Assembly: GCA_038206985.1 (NCBI GenBank)
Contig: JBBRAH010000003.1
Coordinates: forward strand, 49,633 to 113,632
Reading direction: 5' to 3'
From: CAXMST01 sp038206985
GTDB lineage: Bacteria; Actinomycetota; Thermoleophilia; Solirubrobacterales; 70-9
DNA length: 64,000 nt
The translations under genes and the position numbers were made by a program. The notes below the pieces were generated by a model that ran no database searches, was not told the DNA's origin, and worked only from the letters and a program-made list of their open reading frames with translations. Numbering within the stretch: position 1 is the stretch's first letter; every line of letters begins with the position of its first letter. Below are positions 18,255-27,645 of the stretch, piece after piece.

Positions 18255-19468
18255 GCGCGTCCCGGTCCCTGTTCGAGCCTGGGCGGATTGGGCCGGTCGA
18301 GATCCGCAATCGCCTGGTGCGCGCCGGCACCTCGGAGACGATGGCCAGTCCAGACGGCGAGGTCACCGAACAATTGATCGACCTCTATGAAACCCTGGCG
18401 CGCAACAACGTCGGGCTGATTCTCACCGGCCACCTCTTCTGCAACCCTCGCGGCCAGTATGCGCCGCTTCAGACGGGCATCTGCGACGATCGGATGATCG
18501 CTGGGTTGGCGAAGCTGACGAGCCGGGTCAAACGTCACGGGGCGCGGATATTTGCGCAGCTCGCGCATGCCGGGAGCCAATCCCGTGTGACGACTATCGA
18601 GCCGCTCGCACCCTCCCCGGTGCCGAACGCGTTGACCGGGCGCCTAGTGGCGGAAGCCACGGCTGAGGAGATAGAGGCGACCGTGACCGCGTTCGGACGG
18701 GCCGCGGCGCGAGCCGTCGAGGCAGGCTTCGATGGCGTTCACATCCATGGCGCCAACGGGTACCTGATCAGCGAGTTCAGTTCGCCGCTGACGAACGAGC
18801 GCGACGATCGATGGGGCGGGAGTCCGGAGCGGCGAAGCAACTTCGTGCTCGAGGTGGCCCGAGCGGTGCGTGCAGCGGTGCCGGCTGACTTCCCTGTGAC
18901 CGCCAAGCTCGGCTTCGCCGATGCGCCGGACGGGGGCATGGGGCTCGAAGAGACGCTCCCCCGCGCCCAACGTCTTGAGGAACTCGGGATCGATGCGCTC
19001 GAGGTCTCAGTCAACGTGATGCAGAGTCCGGCTGATTCGGCCGGCAAGTACATAGCCGTAGATCGCAAGCGCGCAGCTCAGGACCTGTTGGTACACCGCG
19101 TCCTCGCCAAGCCGGGCAGCCAGGCCTATTTCCTGCCGTGGGCACGGGCGCTGCGGCGCGAGGTCAGCATTCCGATTGTGCTCGTCGGCGGGCTGAGGAC
19201 GACCGAACGCATGGAGCAAATCCTTGCCGACGGCGATGCCGATTTCCTGGCGATGGCGCGCCCGCTGATCCGCGAGCCCGATCTCGTGAGCCAGATCCAA
19301 GCGGGCCGCAGCGGCCGGGTCGACTGCACGTCGTGCAACCTCTGTCTGGCGCATGAGGGGCACCATTCGCTTCGCTGCTGGCGAAAGCCGCGCAGGCGAC
19401 TACTCAGCCATGCGATCTACCGACTCGGCGGGGGCCTGAAGCGGGGAATCATGACGACCCGCGGCTGA
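18251..19468 (+). CDS. Old Yellow Enzyme family FMN oxidoreductase with cysteine cluster (short form)
   Basis: A 405-residue FMN TIM-barrel protein (IRNRLVRAGTSE, AQLAHAGSQS, HIHGANGYLISEFSSPLTNERDDRWGG shortened here to its key residues H, N, R). Near the C terminus it has CTSCNLCLAHEG plus a further cysteine, a probable 4Fe-4S site. It ends there and lacks the FAD/NAD domain of FadH-type enzymes such as its relative at 8848-10917. It would need a separate electron donor. It is the last gene of the rightward operon and starts within the stop of the large subunit gene. Substrate unknown. Confidence 0.8.
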   Translation: MSASRSLFEPGRIGPVEIRNRLVRAGTSETMASPDGEVTEQLIDLYETLARNNVGLILTGHLFCNPRGQYAPLQTGICDDRMIAGLAKLTSRVKRHGARIFAQLAHAGSQSRVTTIEPLAPSPVPNALTGRLVAEATAEEIEATVTAFGRAAARAVEAGFDGVHIHGANGYLISEFSSPLTNERDDRWGGSPERRSNFVLEVARAVRAAVPADFPVTAKLGFADAPDGGMGLEETLPRAQRLEELGIDALEVSVNVMQSPADSAGKYIAVDRKRAAQDLLVHRVLAKPGSQAYFLPWARALRREVSIPIVLVGGLRTTERMEQILADGDADFLAMARPLIREPDLVSQIQAGRSGRVDCTSCNLCLAHEGHHSLRCWRKPRRRLLSHAIYRLGGGLKRGIMTTRG

Positions 19469-19557
19469 CCGACGGACCCTGCCGAGTCGGGCCCCGATCG
19501 CTCGGACGAAAGCTCCGCGATCCGCCCGCGCCAGATGAAAGTCGGACCCATTGCCCG

Positions 19558-19741
19558 GTGCGACTCACCCGTGAGGGCCACGCGGCGGCATTCGAGGAGA
19601 TTGTGGGGCGGTACCAGCAGCCCCTCACCGTGTTCGCGGCCGCGATCGTTCCCTTTTCACCGGGCCGAGGACGTCGTTGCGATCCGCGCTCTGCCCGAGA
19701 CCCAGCGCCTGATCCCTCTGCCGAGGGGGGAAGCGCGATGA
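19558..19741 (+). pseudogene. Remnant of an ECF-type sigma factor gene
   Basis: One frame from the GTG at 19558 reads RLTREGHAAAFEEIVGRYQ, the start of sigma-70 region 2 in ECF factors. Near 19655 the similarity moves to the +1 frame, which reads FHRAEDVVAIRALPETQR and stops at 19739-19741. HRAEDVV fits the end of region 2 and ALPETQR fits the start of region 4, so the middle is missing. A frameshift plus internal deletion is the simplest reading. The remnant lies between the catabolic operon and polA in an otherwise gene-free 308-bp gap. Confidence 0.5.
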
Positions 19742-19745
19742 ACGT

Positions 19746-19761
19746 GGCGCCTCAGGGCGCC
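19746..19761 (-). terminator. Possible hairpin downstream of polA
   Basis: GGCGCC-TCAG-GGCGCC forms a perfect 6-bp stem with a 4-nt loop, 15 bp past the polA stop. There is no good T-run on the minus strand side, so it is only a weak terminator candidate. Confidence 0.3.
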
Positions 19762-19776
19762 CCGTTTCGTTGCGGC

Positions 19777-22431
19777 CTACTTGGCCGCGAGCCAGTCCGG
19801 GCCGACGCCGGCCTCGACCGCGAGCGGCGGATCGAGATCGTAGGCGGCGATCATCTCGCGACAGGCGAGCTCGCCTACAGCATCGGCCTCACTGGCCGGT
19901 CCCTCGAAGAGCAACTCGTCGTGGATCTGCAGGATCAGGCGGGACCCGAGCTCGGACGCGGCGAGCGCGTCCTGGCAGCGGACCATCGCCAGCTTGATGA
20001 TGTCGGCGGCCGTGCCCTGGATCACGGTGTTGACCGCCAGGCGCTCGCCGAGCTGGCGTGTCTGGTGGTTGCGGGAACGGAGTTCGGGGATCAGCCGGCG
20101 GCGACCCATCAGCGTCGTCACCCGGCCCTCCTCGGTCGCCTGTTCGATCGTCGCGTCGATGAAGCGCTTGACCCCGGCGAAGCGCTCGAAGTAGCGGTCG
20201 ATGTATTCGGCCGCCTCCTTGACGTCAATCTGCAGGCGATCGGCGAGCCCGAAGGCGCTGAGCCCGTAAGCGATGCCGTAGTTGACCATCTTCGCCTTCG
20301 AGCGCTCCCCAGCCGAGATCGCCTCCGGGTCGGCCCCGATGATCCCTGCAGCCGTGGCCGAGTGCACGTCCTCCCCCGAGGCGAAGATCCCACGAAGAGC
20401 CGCGTCGTCGGCAACGTGAGCGAGCACCCGTAGCTCTACCTGGTTGTAGTCGCAGGAGACGAGCACGTTGCCCTCCTCGGCGACGAAGCAGCCACGGATC
20501 GGCCGCCCGACCTCGGAGCGCACGGGGATGTTCTGGAGGTTCGGGTTGTTCGAGGAGAGCCTGCCGGTGGCGGCCCGCACCTGGCTGAAGTTGGTGTGGA
20601 TCCGGCCACTGTGGGCATCGATCATCGACGGCAGCGGATCGAGGTAAGTGTTCTTGAGCTTGGTGACCTCGCGCCAGCGCTCGACCTTGGGCACGATCTC
20701 GTGCTCGTCGCGGATCTGCTGGAGCACGCGTGCATCGGTCGAGTAGCCGGTCTTGCCGCGCCGTTTGCGGGTCAGGCCGAGCTCGACGAAAAAGACCTCG
20801 GCGAGCTGCTGGGGCGAGCCGATCGTGAACTCGTGCCCGGCCAGCTCCCAGATTTCGTCCTGCAGGCGCTCCGCCTCGCCGGCCAGGGAGTCGGAGATGG
20901 CCGCCAGGCGGGCGGTGTCCAGCTTCAAGCCCTCGCGCTCGAGCGCCGCGAGCACCTCGATCAGCGGCAGCTCGACCTCGTCCATGACCCGCTCCAGCCC
21001 CAGCTCGGCGAGCTTCGGGCGCTGCAGTGCAGCGAGCTCCCAGGCGAGGCGCGCGTGCTCGGCGACATCCGGTCCCCCCTCCTCGCCGTCGAGCGTCAAC
21101 TGGCCGTCATCTTCACCCTCAGCCGCGCCGACCGAGATGCCCTCGTCGGCGGCGAGCTCGCGCAGCTCGTAGGTACGCCGGGCGGGGTCGATCAGGTAGG
21201 CGGCGACGATCGTGTCGTGGGCGAGCTGGAGCCCGCCGGCCGGGGCGTTGGCGAGCAGGCCGGTGCGGCCCCCGCCCCCCAGCGACTTGAAGTCATGCGC
21301 CACCAGGGGCCGGCCCTTGAGCTCGGTGATCAGTGCGTTGCGATCGGTGTCGGACTCGAGCAGCTGCTCGCCGTCGAAGCCACCCCAGCGGCCGGCCGCG
21401 TAGCCGATCGAGATCTCGCCCTCGGCCAGGTCGGCGGGGGCGCCGGGCGCTGCCTCGATCTCGATCCGTTGCTCGGTCTGGCGCTCCGGAACCGGCTCGT
21501 CCCAGTCGTCCTCGAGGCGCTGGATCACCTGGCGCATCTCGAACTCGGCCGCGAAGTCGCGCAGCCGGCTGCGATCCGGCTCGGCCGCCAGCACGTCATC
21601 GAGGTCCACCCCGGTCTCGACGTCGAGGTGCATCGTGGCGAGCTGCTTGGAGATGCGGGCGTCGTCGGCGTGGTTGGTCAGGTTCTCCTTGCGCTTCGCG
21701 CCCGAGATGTTCTCGACATTGGCGAGGACCTCCTCCAGCGTTCCGTACTTCTGCAGCAGCGTCGAAGCTGTCTTTTCGCCGATCCCCGGGACCCCCGGGA
21801 TGTTGTCGGAGGTGTCGCCCTTCAGACCGATCAGATCGGTTACTGCCTCGGGCGGTACGCCGTAGCGCTCGATTACCGCCTCGCGGTCGTAGATCTTGAT
21901 GTCGGTGACCCCGCGGCCGGTGCTCATCACCCGGACCCCGTCGCCGACCAACTGGTAGGCGTCACGGTCACCGGTGAGGACGACGACCGGGATCTCGCGC
22001 TCGCGGGCGGTCGTCGCGATGCTGGCGATCACGTCGTCCGCCTCCCAGCCCTCGACCCGCACGTTGGTGAAGCCGAATGCCTCGGCGAGCGGCATCAGCG
22101 CGGGCCACTGTTCCTTGAGTAGATCCGGGCGTGAGGAGCGCTGCGCCTTGTACTCGGGGTAGGTCTTCTCGCGCCCCGACCAGCCGGCGTCCCACGCCAC
22201 CACCACAGCGGCGGGACTGTGCTCGGTCAGGAGCTTGACCATCATCGAGGCGAGGCCGTAGATCGCGTTGGTCGGCCGCCCGTCGGAGGTCGCCATCGAC
22301 TCCGGCAGGGCGAAGAACGCCCGGTAGGCGAGGCTGTTTCCGTCGATCAGGATCAGCGCGTCGTCAGCGGCCCCGGCGACGGCGGTCGTCCGGGCATTGC
22401 CGGAACCCTGTCTGGCGGCGGGAGGCGTCAT
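19777..22431 (-). CDS. polA: DNA polymerase I
   Basis: Family A DNA polymerase used in gap filling and repair. The N-terminal 5' nuclease domain is clear (LIDGNSLAYRAFFALP, GDRDAYQLV, LKGDTSDNIPGVPGIGEKTA). The C-terminal polymerase domain has SCDYNQVELRVLAH, AKMVNYGIAYGLSAFG and QIHDELLFE. The central 3'-5' exonuclease-like domain lacks the family's metal-binding acidic residues: the first motif reads ISIGYAAG and the second VAHDFKSL, so proofreading is probably absent, as in Taq polymerase. The ATG at 22431 is chosen; in-frame starts at 22443 and 22494 are also possible, and none has a good ribosome binding site. It is transcribed alone. Confidence 0.93.
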   Translation of the reverse strand: MTPPAARQGSGNARTTAVAGAADDALILIDGNSLAYRAFFALPESMATSDGRPTNAIYGLASMMVKLLTEHSPAAVVVAWDAGWSGREKTYPEYKAQRSSRPDLLKEQWPALMPLAEAFGFTNVRVEGWEADDVIASIATTAREREIPVVVLTGDRDAYQLVGDGVRVMSTGRGVTDIKIYDREAVIERYGVPPEAVTDLIGLKGDTSDNIPGVPGIGEKTASTLLQKYGTLEEVLANVENISGAKRKENLTNHADDARISKQLATMHLDVETGVDLDDVLAAEPDRSRLRDFAAEFEMRQVIQRLEDDWDEPVPERQTEQRIEIEAAPGAPADLAEGEISIGYAAGRWGGFDGEQLLESDTDRNALITELKGRPLVAHDFKSLGGGGRTGLLANAPAGGLQLAHDTIVAAYLIDPARRTYELRELAADEGISVGAAEGEDDGQLTLDGEEGGPDVAEHARLAWELAALQRPKLAELGLERVMDEVELPLIEVLAALEREGLKLDTARLAAISDSLAGEAERLQDEIWELAGHEFTIGSPQQLAEVFFVELGLTRKRRGKTGYSTDARVLQQIRDEHEIVPKVERWREVTKLKNTYLDPLPSMIDAHSGRIHTNFSQVRAATGRLSSNNPNLQNIPVRSEVGRPIRGCFVAEEGNVLVSCDYNQVELRVLAHVADDAALRGIFASGEDVHSATAAGIIGADPEAISAGERSKAKMVNYGIAYGLSAFGLADRLQIDVKEAAEYIDRYFERFAGVKRFIDATIEQATEEGRVTTLMGRRRLIPELRSRNHQTRQLGERLAVNTVIQGTAADIIKLAMVRCQDALAASELGSRLILQIHDELLFEGPASEADAVGELACREMIAAYDLDPPLAVEAGVGPDWLAAK

Positions 22432-22529
22432 GGGCCTGATCATAGGTCCGGCGGATGCGGCCGACCCAATGACGGCGTCAACGGTGCGCTGCATCGCGCA
22501 CGCGGCGGGCGTAGAAACCGAGCGACGGA

Positions 22530-22949
22530 CTACGCCCGCACCACGACTTCGGCGAAATTGACCAGGCTCTCCGCCCGCCGCATCGCCCGTTTGAGTGCCG
22601 GTCCGGTGACGCTGATCAGCCCGTAGTGAGCGGTGTCCTTGAGGTCGAGGAGCCGGAGCAGGTCGTCGGCCGCGACTTCCCCGCCGGGCGCAATCTGGGC
22701 GAGGAGCGAGGCGGCGTCGCGATGGTCGTCGGATCGCGACCGCTTGCCAAGCCGCTGGCAGCAGGCGGCATCCGCCGCGGCGATACCTGCAAGCACCGCG
22801 AGCGATGCAGCCACCGACGCGTACTCGATGTCCGGGTCCTTTTCATCGGCGGCGAGTTCGGCGACATCGAGGAAGCTGCGCGCGTGCAGGAGGCGCTGTG
22901 CCGCCTGGGCGGTCGAGCAGTCCTGCGTTCTGCCGGCCCGGCGCACCAT
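22530..22949 (-). CDS. HEPN-domain protein (toxin-like partner of the upstream nucleotidyltransferase)
   Basis: A 139-residue, all-helical protein. Starting at the ATG at 22949 (TGATG overlap with the upstream stop) it shows a HEPN-like pattern: an N-terminal helix with AAQRLLHARSFLDVAEL, an alanine-rich middle helix and a C-terminal LKDTAHYGLISVTGPALKRAMRRAESLV. The AHY corresponds to the end of the RX4-6H ribonuclease motif of HEPN/HepT proteins, but the arginine is not in the usual place. HEPN proteins paired with MNT nucleotidyltransferases act as toxin-antitoxin modules in which the MNT protein AMPylates the toxin. Pairing is clear from the overlap; toxin activity is inferred. Confidence 0.6.
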   Translation of the reverse strand: MVRRAGRTQDCSTAQAAQRLLHARSFLDVAELAADEKDPDIEYASVAASLAVLAGIAAADAACCQRLGKRSRSDDHRDAASLLAQIAPGGEVAADDLLRLLDLKDTAHYGLISVTGPALKRAMRRAESLVNFAEVVVRA

Positions 22950-23566
22950 CAACGCGCGCTGACCAACCTCCGGAAAGGGGTCCCGGCGAGGTCTACCCCG
23001 TGCTCGGCCAGATCGCGGATCACCGGAGGGCGCTCGACCAGCAACTCTGGAAGCTCCTTCGCTGAGACTTCGGAGATCCCGGCATGGTTGCCGGTCGACT
23101 CCTGGACCGTGAGTGAAAGTTCGGCGATCTGCCTGGCCCACTTGACGTGCCCGGCATCGATGCCTTGTGGCCGGACAATGAAGAGGTCGATGTCACTGCT
23201 CGCGTCACCGCTCTTGCGCGCCGTGCTGCCGAACAGCGACACGTGGTCGGGCTGAACGGCCCAATCGGCGATCGCGCGCTGCAATTGCCGGAATAGCTTC
23301 TCCCGCACGGCAGCCATCTCGATGACGACAGGTGCCAGGAGATGGTTCCGGTTCAGTTCGTATGTGTAGGCCCGCCCAGCGCGCGTTTGGCTGCTCAGCC
23401 CGTGCTCCGCCAGTCGGTCGAGGACCGGCTGGACGCCTCGCTGCGACCGGCCGGCCAGCCGCGCGATCTCGCTCCCGGTGCGGGGCTTGCGAAGGCCCGC
23501 CAGCACGACGAGGACATCGCCATCGACTCCTGGTGAGATCGCCCTGTACGGCTTCGAGACATCCAT
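22949..23566 (-). CDS. Winged-helix + MNT nucleotidyltransferase protein (antitoxin-like)
   Basis: A 205-residue two-domain protein. Residues about 15-75 form a winged helix (SEIARLAGRSQRGVQPVLDRL, then a wing). Residues about 100-150 form a minimal nucleotidyltransferase with GSTARKSGDASSDIDLFIV, the GSxAR...SDIDL motif of the MNT family. The ATG at 23566 is preferred over a GTG at 23602 that would lie inside the AT-rich upstream dyad. It overlaps the HEPN gene by one base. The fused DNA-binding domain suggests it represses its own operon through the repeats at 23581-23623. Confidence 0.75.
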   Translation of the reverse strand: MDVSKPYRAISPGVDGDVLVVLAGLRKPRTGSEIARLAGRSQRGVQPVLDRLAEHGLSSQTRAGRAYTYELNRNHLLAPVVIEMAAVREKLFRQLQRAIADWAVQPDHVSLFGSTARKSGDASSDIDLFIVRPQGIDAGHVKWARQIAELSLTVQESTGNHAGISEVSAKELPELLVERPPVIRDLAEHGVDLAGTPFRRLVSAR

Positions 23567-23580
23567 CGTGATCTCAGTGT

Positions 23581-23623
23581 AGCGAAATAAGCGATATTTC
23601 ACTCATATAAGTGCTATTTCGCT
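23581..23623. promoter_or_regulatory. AT-rich dyad upstream of the MNT/HEPN pair, candidate operator
   Basis: AGCGAAATA at 23581-23589 is perfectly inverted as TATTTCGCT at 23615-23623. A nested pair, GAAATA (23584-23589) and TATTTC (23595-23600), gives a third arm. The sequence is strikingly AT-rich for this genome and ends 15 bp before the MNT start. It probably overlaps the promoter and binds the winged-helix protein. Confidence 0.5.
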
Positions 23624-23702
23624 TGCACGCGCGCTGTAGCGCTCATAGGCTCCATCCCTCACCCAGCCGGCTTCCTCCGGATCTAGGATTCAGGCATGGC
23701 GC

Positions 23703-24042
23703 GTGGGACTGAAAGGGGTGCTGGCACTGCTGGCATGTATGTCGGTCGCCGGTTGAGTCCTACACGAACCGCGGCAGCCGCGGATGACGTGAACGCCGTG
23801 CGCGAAGCCCTGGGCCTGGAGAAGTCACGCTCTACGGCGACTCCTACGGCACCTACCTGGGCCAGTCCTACGCCTATCGCCACCCGACACACTCGAGGCC
23901 CTGGTCCTCGACTCGGCCTATCCGGTACGCGGAGTGGGTCCTGGTGCCCAACGCAAGCCACGTGGACGCGCTTTACCACCTCCACGGAGAGGCCCCCACG
24001 ACGCTGCGACGCTTCCTGCGCGGCGTCAACCCGGAGAACTGA
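23703..24042 (+). pseudogene. Remnant of a secreted alpha/beta hydrolase (tripeptidyl/prolyl aminopeptidase-like)
   Basis: A GTG at 23703 starts a signal-peptide-like GLKGVLALLACMSVAG that ends in TGA. From 23783 a different frame reads DDVNAVREALGLEK, then after a frameshift TLYGDSYGTYLGQSYAYRHP with the serine nucleophile motif GDSYG, then after another shift LEALVLDSAYPVRG. A final segment, WVLVPNASHVDALYHLHG, carries a likely catalytic histidine and ends at 24042. Large internal parts are missing. The order of fragments matches secreted alpha/beta hydrolase aminopeptidases, so this is a decayed copy rather than chance. Confidence 0.65.
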
Positions 24043-24088
24043 AGGCGGGCCCAGGGGCGCCGAGGGTCGAACCCCAGGGTCGCTGACT

Positions 24089-25558
<1,470 letters not shown>

Positions 25559-25586
25559 CAACCAAAGAGATTCAGGAGGTCCCGAG

Positions 25587-26495
25587 ATGCGGGTTCTGAT
25601 TACGGGGGCAAGCGGAACTATTGGACGGGCGACGTGCGATGCGTTGTTGGCCCGCGGGGATGAGGTCATCGGCCTGACCCGCAACCCCGATGCGGCGCGA
25701 GCCACCAATCCCACCGTCAGTTGGTACCCCTGGAACCCAACGCTCGAACGGCCGCCGGAGGCGGCACTCAAGGAGGTCGACGGCGTGATCAACCTGGTCG
25801 GCGAGCCGATCAACCAGCGCTGGACCGACGAGGCCAAGAAGCGCATCCTGGTCTCGCGCGAGACCGCGACCCACAACCTCGTGCACGCGATCCTCGCCGC
25901 CGACCCGCGGCCCAGGGTGCTCGTCAACCAGTCCGCCGTCGGCTATTACGGCGACCGTGGCGAGGCGATCGTCGACGAGGAGACCGGCCCCGGAGAGACC
26001 TTTGACGCGAAGGTCGTCGTTGCCTGGGAAGCGGCGGCGCGGGAGATCGAAGGCTCCGGCGTGCGGCTCGCGATCATGCGCACGGGCCTGGTGCTCGACA
26101 AGGACTCGGGGCTTCTCGACGAGCTGCTGCTGCCGTTCAAGCTCGGCGTCGGCGGCCCGGTGGCGGGCGGGGCCAACTACATGCCCTGGATCAGCCTCGC
26201 CGATGAGGTCGGCCTGCTGGTCTGGGCGTTGGATAACCCCGGCGCGAGCGGCGTCTACAACGCCACCGCACCCGAGCCGGTCACCAACAAGGTGTTCTCC
26301 AAGGCGCTGGGACATGCGCTGGGCCGGCCGGCGATCATGCCGGTGCCGAAGTTCGCGGTGAAGATCCGTCTTGGCGAGGAGTTGGGAGAGGTCGCCACCG
26401 GTGGCCAGCGGGCGCTGCCGAGGCGTGCCCAGGACGGCGGCTACGTCTTCCAGCATCCGGACATCGACTCCGGAATAGCCGCGGCGCTCGCCTGA
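25587..26495 (+). CDS. TIGR01777 family epimerase / sugar-nucleotide epimerase-like protein
   Basis: A 302-residue Rossmann-fold protein of the extended short-chain dehydrogenase type. VLITGASGTIGRATCDALL binds the dinucleotide, and INLVGEPINQRWTDEAKK, NQSAVGYYGDRG and EAAAREIEGSGVRLAIMRTG follow the TIGR01777 (YfcH-like) pattern. The C-terminal domain has WISLADEVGLL and YNATAPEPVTN. AGGAGGT lies before the ATG. The cellular role of this widespread family is not settled. It lies 28 bp after the malic enzyme gene and may be cotranscribed. Confidence 0.85.
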   Translation: MRVLITGASGTIGRATCDALLARGDEVIGLTRNPDAARATNPTVSWYPWNPTLERPPEAALKEVDGVINLVGEPINQRWTDEAKKRILVSRETATHNLVHAILAADPRPRVLVNQSAVGYYGDRGEAIVDEETGPGETFDAKVVVAWEAAAREIEGSGVRLAIMRTGLVLDKDSGLLDELLLPFKLGVGGPVAGGANYMPWISLADEVGLLVWALDNPGASGVYNATAPEPVTNKVFSKALGHALGRPAIMPVPKFAVKIRLGEELGEVATGGQRALPRRAQDGGYVFQHPDIDSGIAAALA

Positions 26496-26518
26496 GCCAC
26501 CGCGGTCACACCTGAGCA

Positions 26519-27601
26519 TCAGGGAGAGCTGAAGACCGCCGCTCCACCGGCGTCGATCGTGTACGTGCCGAGCACCGATTCGCGGTCGGTGGCATCGAGT
26601 GCCTCGGACGTGACCAGCGCCCGCGAGAGCGCGTCGGGAGAGCCGTCGATCGAGGCGAGGATCAGCGACATCGCCGCATAGCCGTAGGCGGCTTCGGGGC
26701 CGGGCGCACGGTCGTAGGCAGCCTCGAATGCGTCCGCGAACTCCGCGGAGCCGGGCCGGGCTCCCTCCCCCGCCTGGCGTAGGGCCACGAGGGTGCGGGT
26801 GCCGCTCGCCTGCACGTCTGCAGGCGGATCGTTGGATCCGGGCTTGCGCAGCAGCTCCTCGGCGGTCGGCCCCGGAGCAACCTGCAGCAGGCCAGAGGCA
26901 TTGGTGATCGGAGTCGAAACCCGCGTCGCCGCCGACTCGAGCTCACCGATGTAGGCGATCGCCGTCGAATCCTCGGTCGCAGTGCGGGCCGCCTCGCCCA
27001 CCGCCGCCTGGATCGAGTCCGGGCGGGGGGCGGCGCTCTCATCGACCTCCTCCAGGCGCACGGAGGCGCCGGCGGCCTCGCCTCCGGCGTCGTCGAGCGC
27101 CAGTTCCGCACCCGCACTCAGATCGCGGCCGTCGGCTCCGTCCGGTCCGCTCAGCGGCGCACCCAGGTAGACGACCAACTCGGAATCGTCCTGGACCGTG
27201 GTGCCGCAGCCGCCGATGACCACGGCCACGGCGAGCAACGAGAAGAAGTGCCCGAGTAGATCGCGATTGCCCGCGACCCAGCGGTAAGCCCGCTCGGTGA
27301 GGCCGGGCAGCAGTGCGAAGAGGAAGGCGAAGGGGGCGCCGAGCGGCAGTAGCCGTGCCAGCGGCGCGGCCGCGGCGCCGGCCGAGTGGCGTTCGCCCCC
27401 GGGGCCGATCAGATGCCAGGAATCGAGCCGCAGGGCGGGATCGAGGTCGGCGAGCAGCCGCTGGCCCTCCCCGCTCTGGATCGGGAGCGCGCGCAGCCGG
27501 CCGCGCCGGTCGAACCGCATCAAGCGGTCGAGCATGCGCGTGCAGAAGCCGCAGTCGCGGTCGTACAACACGGAGTGGTCGGGGGCGGCAGACATCGACA
27601 T
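26519..27601 (-). CDS. DCC (DUF393) thioredoxin-like domain fused to a lipoprotein-like solute-binding region
   Basis: A 360-residue protein with two unlike parts. Residues 1-115 are a DCC/DUF393 domain: VLYDRDCGFCTRMLDRLMRFD with a CxxC pair and a later YRWVAGNRD. A hydrophobic segment follows that ends in the lipobox-like VVIGGC near residue 130. The remainder (VVYLGAPLSGPDGADGRDL, IAYIGELESAATRVSTPITN, AYDRAPGPEAAYGYAAM) matches periplasmic branched-chain amino acid or receptor-type binding proteins. Two genes may have fused in frame, or an internal start may produce a separate lipoprotein. ATG at 27595 is an alternative start. It is divergent from pfkA. Confidence 0.65.
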   Translation of the reverse strand: MSMSAAPDHSVLYDRDCGFCTRMLDRLMRFDRRGRLRALPIQSGEGQRLLADLDPALRLDSWHLIGPGGERHSAGAAAAPLARLLPLGAPFAFLFALLPGLTERAYRWVAGNRDLLGHFFSLLAVAVVIGGCGTTVQDDSELVVYLGAPLSGPDGADGRDLSAGAELALDDAGGEAAGASVRLEEVDESAAPRPDSIQAAVGEAARTATEDSTAIAYIGELESAATRVSTPITNASGLLQVAPGPTAEELLRKPGSNDPPADVQASGTRTLVALRQAGEGARPGSAEFADAFEAAYDRAPGPEAAYGYAAMSLILASIDGSPDALSRALVTSEALDATDRESVLGTYTIDAGGAAVFSSP

Positions 27602-27631
27602 TGATTATCCCGTGTGCGCTCCGGGCACCGG

Positions 27632-27637
27632 TAGGGT
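27632..27637 (+). promoter_or_regulatory. Candidate -10 box (TAGGGT) for pfkA, probably leaderless
   Basis: TAGGGT fits the actinobacterial -10 pattern TAnnnT and ends 8 bp before the pfkA ATG. Transcription would start at or just before the A of the ATG, giving a leaderless mRNA. No ribosome binding site is present, which agrees. The -35 box is not clear. Confidence 0.4.
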
Positions 27638-27645
27638 GAGAGCCG

